A DNA stretch of 64,000 bases. It comes from Psychroserpens ponticola. Its GTDB lineage: Bacteria > Bacteroidota > Bacteroidia > Flavobacteriales > Flavobacteriaceae. This document shows positions 56,701 through 64,000 of the stretch, one piece after another (position 1 is the first letter of the stretch; each line of letters opens with the position of its first letter). A program made the position numbers and the translations under genes. The stretch lies in assembly GCF_023556315.2 (NCBI RefSeq), contig NZ_CP116221.1:1747001-1811000 (forward strand). Direction: 5' to 3'. The notes below the pieces were generated by a model. That model was not told where the DNA came from. It made no database searches and saw only the letters and a list, made by a program, of their open reading frames with translations.

Positions 56701-57451
56701 CACGAACTAAATATTCGGCTTGGTTAATTTCCAAAGTCTGTGCACCAATGTCTTTATTGCTTTCCTTAACTGCTTTTACAACGTGATGTAATCCAATATT
56801 ATACTGACGCATTAGTTCTGGATTCACGTCCACTTGATATTCTTGAACATAGCCACCAATAGAAGCAACCTCTGAAACACCACTTGCAGAGGACAGCGCA
56901 TACTTTACATAGTAATCCTGAATACTGCGTAACTCTTGCAAATCCCAACCACCAGTTACATTTCCGTTTTCGTCACGACCTTCAAGCGTGTACCAAAATA
57001 TTTGTCCTAATCCTGTAGCATCTGGACCCAATGCAGGATTAACACCTTCGGGTAATAAACCACTTGGTAAGGAATTAAGTTTTTCGAGAATACGACTTCT
57101 ACTCCAGTAAAATTCTATGTCTTCTTCAAAAATGATATAGATACTTGAAAAGCCGAACATAGAAGAACTACGAATGGTTTTTACTCCAGGAATCCCTAAC
57201 AAGGATGTGGTTAATGGATATGTAATTTGGTCTTCTATATCTTGTGGTGAGCGACCATCCCATTTTGTAAAAACGATTTGTTGGTTTTCTCCTATATCTG
57301 GTATGGCATCTACAGCAACTGGATTACTTGGTAAGAAACCTGTATCCCAATTAAAAGGTGCATTAACCGTTCCCCATCCTACAAAAAGGACGAGTAGCAG
57401 AACTGCAACGAGTTTATTTTCTATTAAAAATTTGATGCTTTTATTGAGCAT
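53744..57451 (-). CDS. cusA: CusA/CzcA-family heavy-metal RND transporter, Cu/Ag type, with extra membrane segment
   Basis: 1235 residues against ~1040 for CusA. The usual 12 helices and two large periplasmic loops are present (DIGENQQIVFTKWDGRSPQD at the start; GIAIAIGTMVDVGVILSENI; the loop at RLVMLQTGMRAPMGIKVKG with methionines in place of CusA's metal path). Between ~524 and ~630 an insertion of ~100 residues adds about four helices before the second half. The stop overlaps the TolC gene by 4 bases. It takes Cu(I)/Ag(I) from the periplasm to the outside with CusB and TolC. The pair of genes is repeated, in divergent form, in the CzcA-TolC gene at the right edge. Confidence 0.92.
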   Translation of the reverse strand: MLNKSIKFLIENKLVAVLLLVLFVGWGTVNAPFNWDTGFLPSNPVAVDAIPDIGENQQIVFTKWDGRSPQDIEDQITYPLTTSLLGIPGVKTIRSSSMFGFSSIYIIFEEDIEFYWSRSRILEKLNSLPSGLLPEGVNPALGPDATGLGQIFWYTLEGRDENGNVTGGWDLQELRSIQDYYVKYALSSASGVSEVASIGGYVQEYQVDVNPELMRQYNIGLHHVVKAVKESNKDIGAQTLEINQAEYLVRGLGYVKSISDIENAVVTSEDYTSIRIKDIGKVSLGPATRRGLLDKEGAEVVGAVVVARYGANPMEVINNVKEKINELSAGLPSKVLADGRTSQVTIVPFYDRTELIQETLGTLNEALTLEILITILVIIIMVFNLRASVLISGLLPVAVLMVFIAMKLFGVDANIVALSGIAIAIGTMVDVGVILSENIIRHLDEDDGTQSTNTVVYNATAEVSGAIVTAVMTTIISFIPVFTMIGAEGKLFRPLAFTKTFALTASIIVALFLIPPFAAFLFRKKNIKNTFKYVLNGVLMALGIAAIIYGYWLGLILIAFGITALLNLQNKITEKQANLINIIISVSAIVFLLAEYWRPLGVDKSIFWNLIFVSVICFGLLGVFSLFIKYYTRILRWCLDNKLLFLSVPTAIVIAGFFIMKNTGKEFMPSLNEGSFLLMPTSMPHSGVEENKRVLQQLDMAVASIPEIETVVGKAGRTESALDPAPLSMYENMIQYKPEYMLNENGVRQRYKVNDDGFFELKDGRLVSNPNNSENVIFSTIKRSQLIEDDDGEYYRNWRPEIQSPDDIWNEIVRVTKLPGVTSAPKLQPIETRLVMLQTGMRAPMGIKVKGQDLKQIEAFGVQLENIIKEAEGVKKEAVFADRIVGKPYLLIDIDREKIARYGISIQDVQDVLKVAVGGMVLTQTVEGRERYGVRVRYPRELRANPTDLQQIYVPVEKGSPVPLSELATIRYEQGPQVIKSEDTFLVGYVLFDKMDGFAEVNVVENAQALIQEKIDSGELIVPKGINYAFTGTYENQLRAEKTLSVVVPLALAIIFLILYFQFRSVGTSLMVFTGIAVAFAGGFIMIWLYGQDWFLNFNFFGENMRDLFQMHPINLSVAVWVGFIALFGIATDDGVVMATYLTQTFDRNTPENKKEIRASIVEAGEKRIRPCLMTTATTILALLPVLTSTGRGSDIMIPMAIPSFGGMLIALITLFVVPVLYSWKAEFQLKRTVK

Positions 57452-57560
57452 TGGCTTTGATTATTAAACAGTTAGACAATGGTGTAAGGAAAACACCGAA
57501 TACAGCGAATTATCCTTACGAAATTGCAGTCATAGGATAAAAAATTCTATTGTTTAAAAA

Positions 57561-57974
57561 TCAAATTAAGTATGTTTCGTCAATCTTGTAGAGTTGCCTT
57601 ATGACGAGTGGCGGTTTATATTCTTCGTAAGTAGAAACGTTATTTTCTAAACCTTCAAAAAGGTTAATGTAAGTGTAAACAAATGAAGCTATAAATAGGT
57701 GTTGCTCAAACGTGATTTTATCAACTTGCAATTGCAATTCGTCTTGACCTTCAATTGCTAATTGTTCATCATCACAACAATTTTTCTTGGTAATAGAACA
57801 TCCTTCGGTTGAAGGCTTTTCCATTTCCATTCCGCACCCTTTGGCTTTTTGAAAGATAGCAGTTTCTACTAACGTATCTCCACAATAATGCATATTCAAA
57901 GTAAATGACATTGTAGAGAATAACACTACAAAAGCCATTGTTAAAGACATTATTTTATGGAAAAATTGCTTCAT
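57561..57974 (-). CDS. HYC_CC_PP family protein
   Basis: 137 residues from the ATG at 57974 (MKQFFHKIMSLTMAFVV, a signal peptide). The three family landmarks are visible: MHYCGDTL, KNCCDDE and YKPPLV. A middle cysteine (GCGMEME) may add a ligand. Family knowledge: this small exported protein occurs beside cation-efflux genes in Bacteroidota, and the role is unknown. It lies between the CusA-like and the second P-type ATPase genes. Confidence 0.88.
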   Translation of the reverse strand: MKQFFHKIMSLTMAFVVLFSTMSFTLNMHYCGDTLVETAIFQKAKGCGMEMEKPSTEGCSITKKNCCDDEQLAIEGQDELQLQVDKITFEQHLFIASFVYTYINLFEGLENNVSTYEEYKPPLVIRQLYKIDETYLI

Positions 57975-58045
57975 ATTGATTGCGAAGTTACGAAATTTTA
58001 ACAACTATTGATTCTGTTTAACAGAAGTTTAATTGACTAATCTGC

Positions 58046-59998
58046 TTAATCCCAAGTCATTTTCTGCAAGCGAACCGCATTTAATATTGCTAAAAGTGCA
58101 ACACCAACATCTGCAAAAACTGCTTCCCACATTGTTGCCAAACCTCCTGCTCCTAAAATCAATACAATTACTTTGACACCAAATGCCAAAATAATATTTT
58201 GCCAAACAATTTTTCTTGTGGAACGACTTATTTTAATCGCCTTTACCACTTTTGAAGGTTGGTCTGTTTGAATAATAACATCTGCTGTTTCAATAGCTAC
58301 ATCACTTCCTAAACCACCCATTGCGATCCCTACATCACTTGCTGCTAAAACTGGTGCGTCATTAATACCATCACCTATAAAAGCTATTTTGTTTGCTGGA
58401 TTTTTCTTTAAAATTTCAACTTCGTTTAATTTATCTTCTGGTAATAATCCACCTTTAGCATTTTTAATATTCAATTCTTTTGCGACTTGTTGGGTAATGG
58501 AATCTTTATCTCCAGAAAGCATCATTATATTATTAATACCAACTTTATGTAAGGCTGTAATTGTTTCTTTGGCATCTTCTTTTAATTCGTCTGCTATTAC
58601 CACATAACCAGCGAACTTATTATCTATTGCTACTAAAACTATAGATTCTACAATAGATTCCGTTTCCGTTGGAACCTCAATATTATTGGCAGTCATTAAG
58701 GCTTTATTTCCTACTAAAACTGTTTTACCATTTACAATGCCTCTTAAACCTTTTCCTGCAATTTCAGAAACGTCTTGTGCTTCAAAATCTTCTCCTTCTG
58801 CTTTATACTCTAAAATTGCTTTAGCAATTGGATGCGTGGATTGCTCTTCCATCGCCATTAAATATTGCATAAATTCGGTTTCTTTCCAATCAATTGCTTT
58901 TACTTCTTTGATTTTGAAAACTCCTTTGGTAACCGTTCCTGTCTTATCCATTACCAAGGTGTTTATTTTGGTCATTGCATCTAAAAACGAAGCTCCTTTA
59001 AATAAAATTCCGTTTTTTGAAGCTGCTCCCAATCCTCCGAAATAACCCAATGGAATAGAAATTACCAAAGCACAAGGACAAGAAATCACAAGAAAAATTA
59101 AAGCTCTGTATAACCAATCTCTAAAGACATAATCATCTACAAAAAAGTATGGTAGAAACGTAACACCTATTGCTAAAAACACAACTATTGGCGTGTAGAT
59201 ACGTGCAAATTTTCTAATGAATAATTCTGTTTTAGATTTTCGAGCTGTGGCGTTCTGTACCATATCCAAAATTCTTGCAATGGAACTGTCTTTAAATTCT
59301 TTGGTGGTTTCTATTTCAATTACACCGTCCAAATTAATGCTGCCTGCAAAAACTTTTTCACCTTTTGCAATCGTATCAGGTTTACTTTCTCCTGTTAATG
59401 CAGCTGTGTTGAATGAACCTTTTTTGGAAAGTAGAATACCATCTAAAGGAATTTTTTCTCCCACACGCACTTGCACTTTTTCGCCAATTTCAACCGTTTC
59501 TGGACTCACAGACACATAATCATTGTTGCGATATACCAGAGCTTCATTTGGTCTTACATCAAGTAAGGCTTTTATATTTCCTTTTGCTCTGTTAACAGCT
59601 GCATTTTGAAATAGTTCCCCAACTGCGTAAAACAACATTACTGCAACACCTTCAGGATATTCGCCAATAATAAACGCACCAATAGTAGCAATGGACATTA
59701 AAAAGAACTCTGTAAACACATCTCCTTTTTTAATACTTTCCCATCCTTCTTTTACTACAGGAAGACCTACTGGCAAATATGCTATACCATACCATACAAT
59801 ACGCAACCAATCTTTAAAAAATGCAACATCAAAATAATCTAAAGCAATGCCAATAATTAGCATTGTAAAACTTATGATTGCTGGAATATAGGCTTTAATT
59901 TGACTTGAATTGCCACTATGATCGTGACCATCATCGTGACTATGTTGTTCTTCTGAATCTGGTTTTAAATCTCTTAAATTGACTTTCTTTTTTTTCAT
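58046..59998 (-). CDS. Zn/Cd/Co-type heavy-metal P1B ATPase
   Basis: 650 residues, without an HMA domain; instead the N-terminus is His-rich (HSHDDGHDHSGNS, ~19-31). Eight membrane helices carry CPC in ISCPCALVISIP (~306). DKTGTVTKG (~351) is phosphorylated, and STHPIAKA and GDGINDAPVL complete the core. The S-C-P-C-A pattern and the histidines favour divalent metals over copper. It overlaps the DUF3703 gene by 4 bases. Together with the Fur-family gene upstream this suggests zinc or cadmium control. Confidence 0.93.
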   Translation of the reverse strand: MKKKKVNLRDLKPDSEEQHSHDDGHDHSGNSSQIKAYIPAIISFTMLIIGIALDYFDVAFFKDWLRIVWYGIAYLPVGLPVVKEGWESIKKGDVFTEFFLMSIATIGAFIIGEYPEGVAVMLFYAVGELFQNAAVNRAKGNIKALLDVRPNEALVYRNNDYVSVSPETVEIGEKVQVRVGEKIPLDGILLSKKGSFNTAALTGESKPDTIAKGEKVFAGSINLDGVIEIETTKEFKDSSIARILDMVQNATARKSKTELFIRKFARIYTPIVVFLAIGVTFLPYFFVDDYVFRDWLYRALIFLVISCPCALVISIPLGYFGGLGAASKNGILFKGASFLDAMTKINTLVMDKTGTVTKGVFKIKEVKAIDWKETEFMQYLMAMEEQSTHPIAKAILEYKAEGEDFEAQDVSEIAGKGLRGIVNGKTVLVGNKALMTANNIEVPTETESIVESIVLVAIDNKFAGYVVIADELKEDAKETITALHKVGINNIMMLSGDKDSITQQVAKELNIKNAKGGLLPEDKLNEVEILKKNPANKIAFIGDGINDAPVLAASDVGIAMGGLGSDVAIETADVIIQTDQPSKVVKAIKISRSTRKIVWQNIILAFGVKVIVLILGAGGLATMWEAVFADVGVALLAILNAVRLQKMTWD

Positions 59999-60357
59999 TT
60001 TGAATTGAATAAATTTTTAATATCATTAGGAATAGGCATACGTTTTAATGGTGGTACATTTGCACCTCCTGTATTGCCGATTGGTATGTGATTAATGAAC
60101 GATTTCCAACCTCCAACAATTAATCTTATTATTTGTCCAAATACTTCTTTGGTGTTTTTTTGCATTAAGCCAAACTTTAGCATTAACCAATGTGAATAGG
60201 TATGCTCAATAGGATAAGATTGACCTATAATGTGACTTCTTTCTAAATGATACCACGCATTAGTAAAATCACTGTTAGCCAAAGCAACTTCATATAAACC
60301 AAGTTCTTTATTATAAGCATCTTTTAAATACTTTGGTATTTTATAATTCAGTTTCAT
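59995..60357 (-). CDS. DUF3703 family protein
   Basis: 120 residues from the ATG at 60357 (MKLNYKIPKYL); the longer frame to 60435 overlaps the regulator gene. Family landmarks: AWYHLERSHIIGQSYP, HWLMLKFGLM and IPIGNTGGANVPPLKRMPIP. It is a small protein of unknown function that repeatedly accompanies cation-efflux genes. It overlaps the ATPase start by 4 bases. Confidence 0.87.
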   Translation of the reverse strand: MKLNYKIPKYLKDAYNKELGLYEVALANSDFTNAWYHLERSHIIGQSYPIEHTYSHWLMLKFGLMQKNTKEVFGQIIRLIVGGWKSFINHIPIGNTGGANVPPLKRMPIPNDIKNLFNSK

Positions 60358-60412
60358 TATTATCTCATTTGATTGTAAAAATATAATACCAATACGTGCA
60401 ATGGAAGTGCAA

Positions 60413-60829
60413 TTATTGTCCACTACATTTATCACAAATACCTTTTACCACCAAGTTTACGTTTTCTGACACAAAACCATCTGGTACTTTTATTAAAGGG
60501 ATTTTATGTTCTGTTAAGCAAATAGTTTCATTACAGTTATTGCAATGAAAATGCAAATGCAAATCAGTTTCAATTTCACAATTACATCCGTTTTCACACA
60601 GAGCATATTTAGTAATTCCTGTACCATCGTCTATTTGATGCACTATCGCTTTTTCCTCAAATGTTTTAATAGTTCTGTACAATGTGGTTCTATCTGCTTT
60701 TTCAAAAGCATTTTCTATATCACTTAATGTTACTGCTATTTGTTTATTTGCAAGAAACTTATAAATCAATAAACGCATTGCCGTAACCCGTATATCTTTT
60801 GACTCTAAAAATTGTTCTATTGTTTGCAT
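60413..60829 (-). CDS. Fur-family transcriptional regulator
   Basis: 138 residues. A winged helix-turn-helix (DRTTLYRTIKTFEEKAIVHQ) is followed by a metal-binding dimerisation domain with HLHFHCNNC and a C-terminal CDKC. These are the His/Cys sites of the Fur/Zur/PerR group. The opening (EQFLESKDIRVTAMRLLIYK) is typical. It lies between the second adaptor gene and the DUF3703/ATPase genes and probably controls them according to Zn or another divalent metal. The exact metal cannot be told. Confidence 0.92.
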   Translation of the reverse strand: MQTIEQFLESKDIRVTAMRLLIYKFLANKQIAVTLSDIENAFEKADRTTLYRTIKTFEEKAIVHQIDDGTGITKYALCENGCNCEIETDLHLHFHCNNCNETICLTEHKIPLIKVPDGFVSENVNLVVKGICDKCSGQ

Positions 60830-60831
60830 AA

Positions 60832-62037
60832 TTAATGTTCGTGTTCTGTTTCGCCTTTTTTCATTTCTGCTATAAGGTAGTAAGCATTATTATAAGCGAA
60901 TTTTGTATTTGGCTTTATATCTACAGAAAATTGAACTGCTATCCAATTACCATCTTTTGCCCCTAATAGCACTTCTATAGGTTTAAAACTCCAGTCTTCA
61001 TTTTCTTTTTCCGCCGAAAACACGAAAAACCTATCGCCTTCTTTTACTATGGCACTTTCGGGCAACGCCATAGTTTTCGTATTTTCTGTTTGGATTTTTC
61101 CTTGAATATACATTCCAGGAATAAGAATGCCTTTTTTATTCTCAATTTCTGCGTGTACGTGTACCGCTTTAGGATTGTCTTCGAAAGTTTTACTTACCGA
61201 ATAAATTTCAGCTGTTAATTCTTCATCTTGCATTGTTTGTACATTAAAGGTTACTTTTTGACCTTTCTTAACTTTATACACATCTTTTTCAAACACCATT
61301 AAATCAGCGTGAACGTGATGTGTATTTACTATTTCAAAGAGTTCGGTTTGAGGTTCAACATATTGTCCTGTTTTTACTTCTACTTTTTGCACATAGCCTT
61401 CAATAGGACTGCGTAGTGAAATACGTTGTGCAATACTACCATTGCGAACCGACGTTGCACTAATATTTAATAATTGTAATTGAGCTGCCATTCCTTGAAC
61501 CATTGCCTTTGAGGCTTCATATTCTGCTTCAGCTTTTTGGTAATTTGCACCAGATCCTACACCTGCATCGTACAATTTTTGTTGACGCTCATAATTCTTC
61601 TTTAAAAAATTACTATCACTATAGGCATTTAAATAATTGGTTTGCATTTGAATAATATTTGGATGTGAAAGATATGCCACTACTTGACCTTTATTCACTT
61701 TATCCCCTTCAATCACTTCAATAGAAACTACATTAGCACCAATTACTGATGTTATAGCAGCCTCGTTTTGTGGTGGTACTTCTAAAGTTCCATTGGCTTC
61801 CACATAACCACTCATATTGCGTGAAGCAATGGTATCTATTTTCATTTTTAAGGCTTCAAACTGTTGTTGTGAAAGCATCACTTCTTCGTCTTCTTTATGG
61901 TCATCGTTTTCTTCAGTATTTTGTTCTTCGTTATGCGAATTGCCATTGTCTTCTTTGTGGCTTTCTTTATTTCCGCAAGCAGAAACAAAAATGGATAACA
62001 TTATTATGGCTAAAAATTTATATAATCTATTTTTCAT
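60832..62037 (-). CDS. RND efflux periplasmic adaptor subunit (second set)
   Basis: 401 residues. A lipoprotein signal ends in SACG (cysteine ~21), then a His/Glu/Asp-rich linker (~25-50) leads to the adaptor core: lipoyl domain (INGANVVSIEVIEGDKVNKGQVV-like), long hairpin (YLNAYSDSNFLKKNYERQQK), beta-barrel (TGQYVEPQTELFEIVNTHHV). No extra metal-binding module is visible. Its partner is the CzcA-TolC fusion just upstream (4 bases). Confidence 0.9.
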   Translation of the reverse strand: MKNRLYKFLAIIMLSIFVSACGNKESHKEDNGNSHNEEQNTEENDDHKEDEEVMLSQQQFEALKMKIDTIASRNMSGYVEANGTLEVPPQNEAAITSVIGANVVSIEVIEGDKVNKGQVVAYLSHPNIIQMQTNYLNAYSDSNFLKKNYERQQKLYDAGVGSGANYQKAEAEYEASKAMVQGMAAQLQLLNISATSVRNGSIAQRISLRSPIEGYVQKVEVKTGQYVEPQTELFEIVNTHHVHADLMVFEKDVYKVKKGQKVTFNVQTMQDEELTAEIYSVSKTFEDNPKAVHVHAEIENKKGILIPGMYIQGKIQTENTKTMALPESAIVKEGDRFFVFSAEKENEDWSFKPIEVLLGAKDGNWIAVQFSVDIKPNTKFAYNNAYYLIAEMKKGETEHEH

Positions 62038-62041
62038 TTTC

Positions 62042-64000
62042 TTATTGATTAAAATATTGTAATTGAAATGTACTTTCTAAATAGTTTGCTAACGCTGTTT
62101 GTGCTTCCAGTTCTGATTGAATAGCTTCTTTTATAAGTTGTGTAAACGCTGTGTAATCAATCTCTCCTTCTCTATATGCAAACAAAGCACCTGTTTTTTG
62201 TTCTTTAATAAGTGGTAATACTTCATTCTTATAGAACAGCCAAGATGTTTTCCATTTTTGGTAATTTTCTTTAGTTTGATTAAATTTAGATTGTACTTCC
62301 TTTTGTTTGAACTGCATATTTGATTCGGCAATTTGTCTATCAATTTTTGCTGTTCTAACTTGTGCTTTTGTTGTACCAGATAAAAACGGAATGGAAATAC
62401 CAGCTTGATAGGTGTAAAATCCAGAATTTCCATTTACTTTTTGCAAGCCACCTTGAAGGTTGAACTTTGGTAAATTTTCGGCTTTGGCAGCTCTATAGTT
62501 TGCTTCTGCTTCTGTGACTTGAAGTTGAGAAATAGTATACAACGGATGTGCTTCTAAACTAAAGGATTCTACATTTATTTCGCTCTCTATATCAATTTCA
62601 TCTGAAACTGTATAAAATTCATTAGAAACTAACCATAGATTTAATTGTTGTAATGCAATAGCATATTCACTTTTTGATTGCATAAATTTATTCTGAATTT
62701 GTAAGGCTTGATTTTTGGCAGCCGAATATTCTAACCGCGAAATAGCTTCTACTTCATAATTTAATGCAACTGCTTTTTCAAAGTTGGTATAAATAGAATC
62801 TAACTCTTTGTATAAATTATATTTTCTTTTACTCTGTAAGGCATTTGCCCACGCCTTTTTAACTTCCAATTCTAAATCTAATTCTGAAAGCTGAAAGGCT
62901 TTTTGGGCTAACTGAATACGTTGCTCCTGTAATTTTCTCTTTGGCGAAATACCAAACACGTCTATATTTGATTGACCAACACCTATAGTTGTATAAATAC
63001 CTGTGCCATTGTTAATTTCTTCGCCACCAGTAAAAATTTGAGTAGTACCAAAATCGAAAGCAGTTTCTTTTAATTGTTGTTGCTTATCAATTTCAAGCTG
63101 TCGTTGTTTTAGACTTGGATAGTTTTCTTTAGCCAATTTCACAGCTTCTTGCATTGAAATATTAGGTAACGAATCGTTTATTTGTTGTGCGTTACCTGTT
63201 ATTGGCAACAAAAACATAAAAGCTACCATAGCAGTAACTGTTATTACTTTTTTGTCAGTTCTAAAATTGAATGATTTGTTTTCTACCCAATGATATAATA
63301 TAGGTAAAACGAATAATGTTAATAATGTAGAGGTTAATAAACCACCAATTACAACAGTTGCTAAAGGACGCTGAACTTCTGCACCAGCTGATGCTGAAAT
63401 TGCCATAGGTAAAAAGCCTAAAACATCTGTAAAAGCTGTTAACATAATAGGTCTAATTCTTCGCTTTGTACCTTCTATTATTCTATCTTTTAGATTGGTT
63501 ACTCCTTCTTCTTTTAATTCGTTAAGTCCACTAATCATTACTAATCCGTTTAAAACCGCAACACCAAACAGAACAATAAAACCAACACCTGCCGAAATAC
63601 TAAAAGGCATATCTCGTAACCACAATGCCACAACACCACCAATGGTTGCCATTGGGATAGCGATGTAAATCATTAAGGTTTGTGGTAACGATTTTAGTGC
63701 AAAATATATCAGTACAAAAATGAGTAACAAGGCAATAGGAACGACAGTTTGTAAACGGTTACTGGCACGTTCTAAATTTTCAAAAGCACCACCATAACGA
63801 ATAAAATAACCAGAAGGTAGTTCTAATTGTGCATCTAATTTAGTTTTAATTTCGCCTACTAACGATTTTACATCACGACCTCTTACATTAATACCTACAT
63901 AAGTTCTTCTATTGGTGTTATCTCTACTTATTTGCATTGGACCTGCTTTGTAACTTACATCAGCTACTTCGCGAAGTGGAATCTGTGCACCAGAAGGTAA
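62042..64000 (-). CDS. CzcA-type heavy-metal RND pump fused to a TolC domain (5' end outside the window)
   Basis: 653 codons are in the window. The frame stays open to 64000 (…PSGAQIPLREVADVSYKAGP before MQISRDN), so the gene continues beyond the edge. The first ~245 residues are the end of an RND pump (NRRTYVGINVRGRDVKSLVG; ISAGVGFIVLFGVAVLNGLV; RPIMLTAFTDVLGFLPMAIS; LPILYHWVENK). After a membrane segment, ~360 residues form a TolC-like domain (SMQEAVKLAKENYPSLKQRQ ... NLPKFNLQGGLQKVNGN). This inner/outer fusion is known in Bacteroidota and puts the channel on the same chain. It is upstream of the second adaptor and should export Zn/Co/Cd or similar. Confidence 0.9.
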   Translation of the reverse strand, partial: LPSGAQIPLREVADVSYKAGPMQISRDNTNRRTYVGINVRGRDVKSLVGEIKTKLDAQLELPSGYFIRYGGAFENLERASNRLQTVVPIALLLIFVLIYFALKSLPQTLMIYIAIPMATIGGVVALWLRDMPFSISAGVGFIVLFGVAVLNGLVMISGLNELKEEGVTNLKDRIIEGTKRRIRPIMLTAFTDVLGFLPMAISASAGAEVQRPLATVVIGGLLTSTLLTLFVLPILYHWVENKSFNFRTDKKVITVTAMVAFMFLLPITGNAQQINDSLPNISMQEAVKLAKENYPSLKQRQLEIDKQQQLKETAFDFGTTQIFTGGEEINNGTGIYTTIGVGQSNIDVFGISPKRKLQEQRIQLAQKAFQLSELDLELEVKKAWANALQSKRKYNLYKELDSIYTNFEKAVALNYEVEAISRLEYSAAKNQALQIQNKFMQSKSEYAIALQQLNLWLVSNEFYTVSDEIDIESEINVESFSLEAHPLYTISQLQVTEAEANYRAAKAENLPKFNLQGGLQKVNGNSGFYTYQAGISIPFLSGTTKAQVRTAKIDRQIAESNMQFKQKEVQSKFNQTKENYQKWKTSWLFYKNEVLPLIKEQKTGALFAYREGEIDYTAFTQLIKEAIQSELEAQTALANYLESTFQLQYFNQ

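Overview
The window is AT-rich and looks like a chromosome of a member of the family Flavobacteriaceae (Bacteroidota), probably marine or environmental. This rests on a type IX secretion (T9SS) type A sorting tail, secreted proteins that begin with SQVGIG after the signal peptide, TonB-receptor and LytTR-type genes, the Bacteroidota HYC_CC_PP family, and the lack of clear Shine-Dalgarno sequences. No rRNA, tRNA, transposase or CRISPR array was seen.

Left part (1-33 kb): a secreted-protein pair at the edge; a compact gdhA / Rnk-like / two-hypothetical operon; an NtrC-type sigma-54 two-component pair next to a near-perfect sigma-54 promoter that reads into a tiny Cys-rich protein gene; and a four-gene arsenic operon (arsR, DUF6428, thioredoxin-type arsC, acr3) with a repeated operator-like element. 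After a decayed TonB-dependent receptor, one long minus-strand run (16.8 to 10.5 kb) encodes a STAS-like protein, a PAS histidine kinase, a response regulator, a T9SS-sorted protein and two paralogous secreted proteins. A sigma-54-like promoter lies just upstream of it. Just before that promoter is a 1442-residue activator with seven PAS domains, a GAF domain and a sigma-54 AAA+ domain. Next come an alpha/beta hydrolase, a CPBP protease, a TolB/TPR/AraC regulator, an ABC exporter whose permease is fused to an M1 peptidase, and a LytS/LytTR pair.

Middle (33-47 kb): an accessory region. It holds a complete type I restriction-modification locus (hsdM, hsdS, a PD-(D/E)XK-like protein, hsdR, a YgjP-like metallopeptidase). 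After it come two distantly related DUF6266-type genes, each with 11-bp phased direct repeats upstream, a truncated tandem duplicate of one of them, and a 0.8-kb array with a 104/105-bp period. A lone zinc-finger/HNH-like gene follows, then about 1 kb of non-coding DNA. Part of that DNA has four long complementary pairings, two of which cross like a pseudoknot, which is the best candidate here for an undescribed structured RNA or a folded-DNA recombination site.

Right part (47-64 kb): a minus-strand heavy-metal resistance island with two complete RND systems. One is CusA-like with a separate TolC and a CusB/DUF3347 adaptor. The other is a CzcA-TolC fusion with its own adaptor. With them are a CopA copper ATPase, a Zn/Cd/Co ATPase, a Fur-family regulator, a DUF305 membrane protein, DUF3703, HYC_CC_PP and a periplasmic HMA lipoprotein. 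Together these genes would bind, pump and expel Cu(I)/Ag(I) and divalent metals from both cytoplasm and periplasm. The island runs past the right edge.
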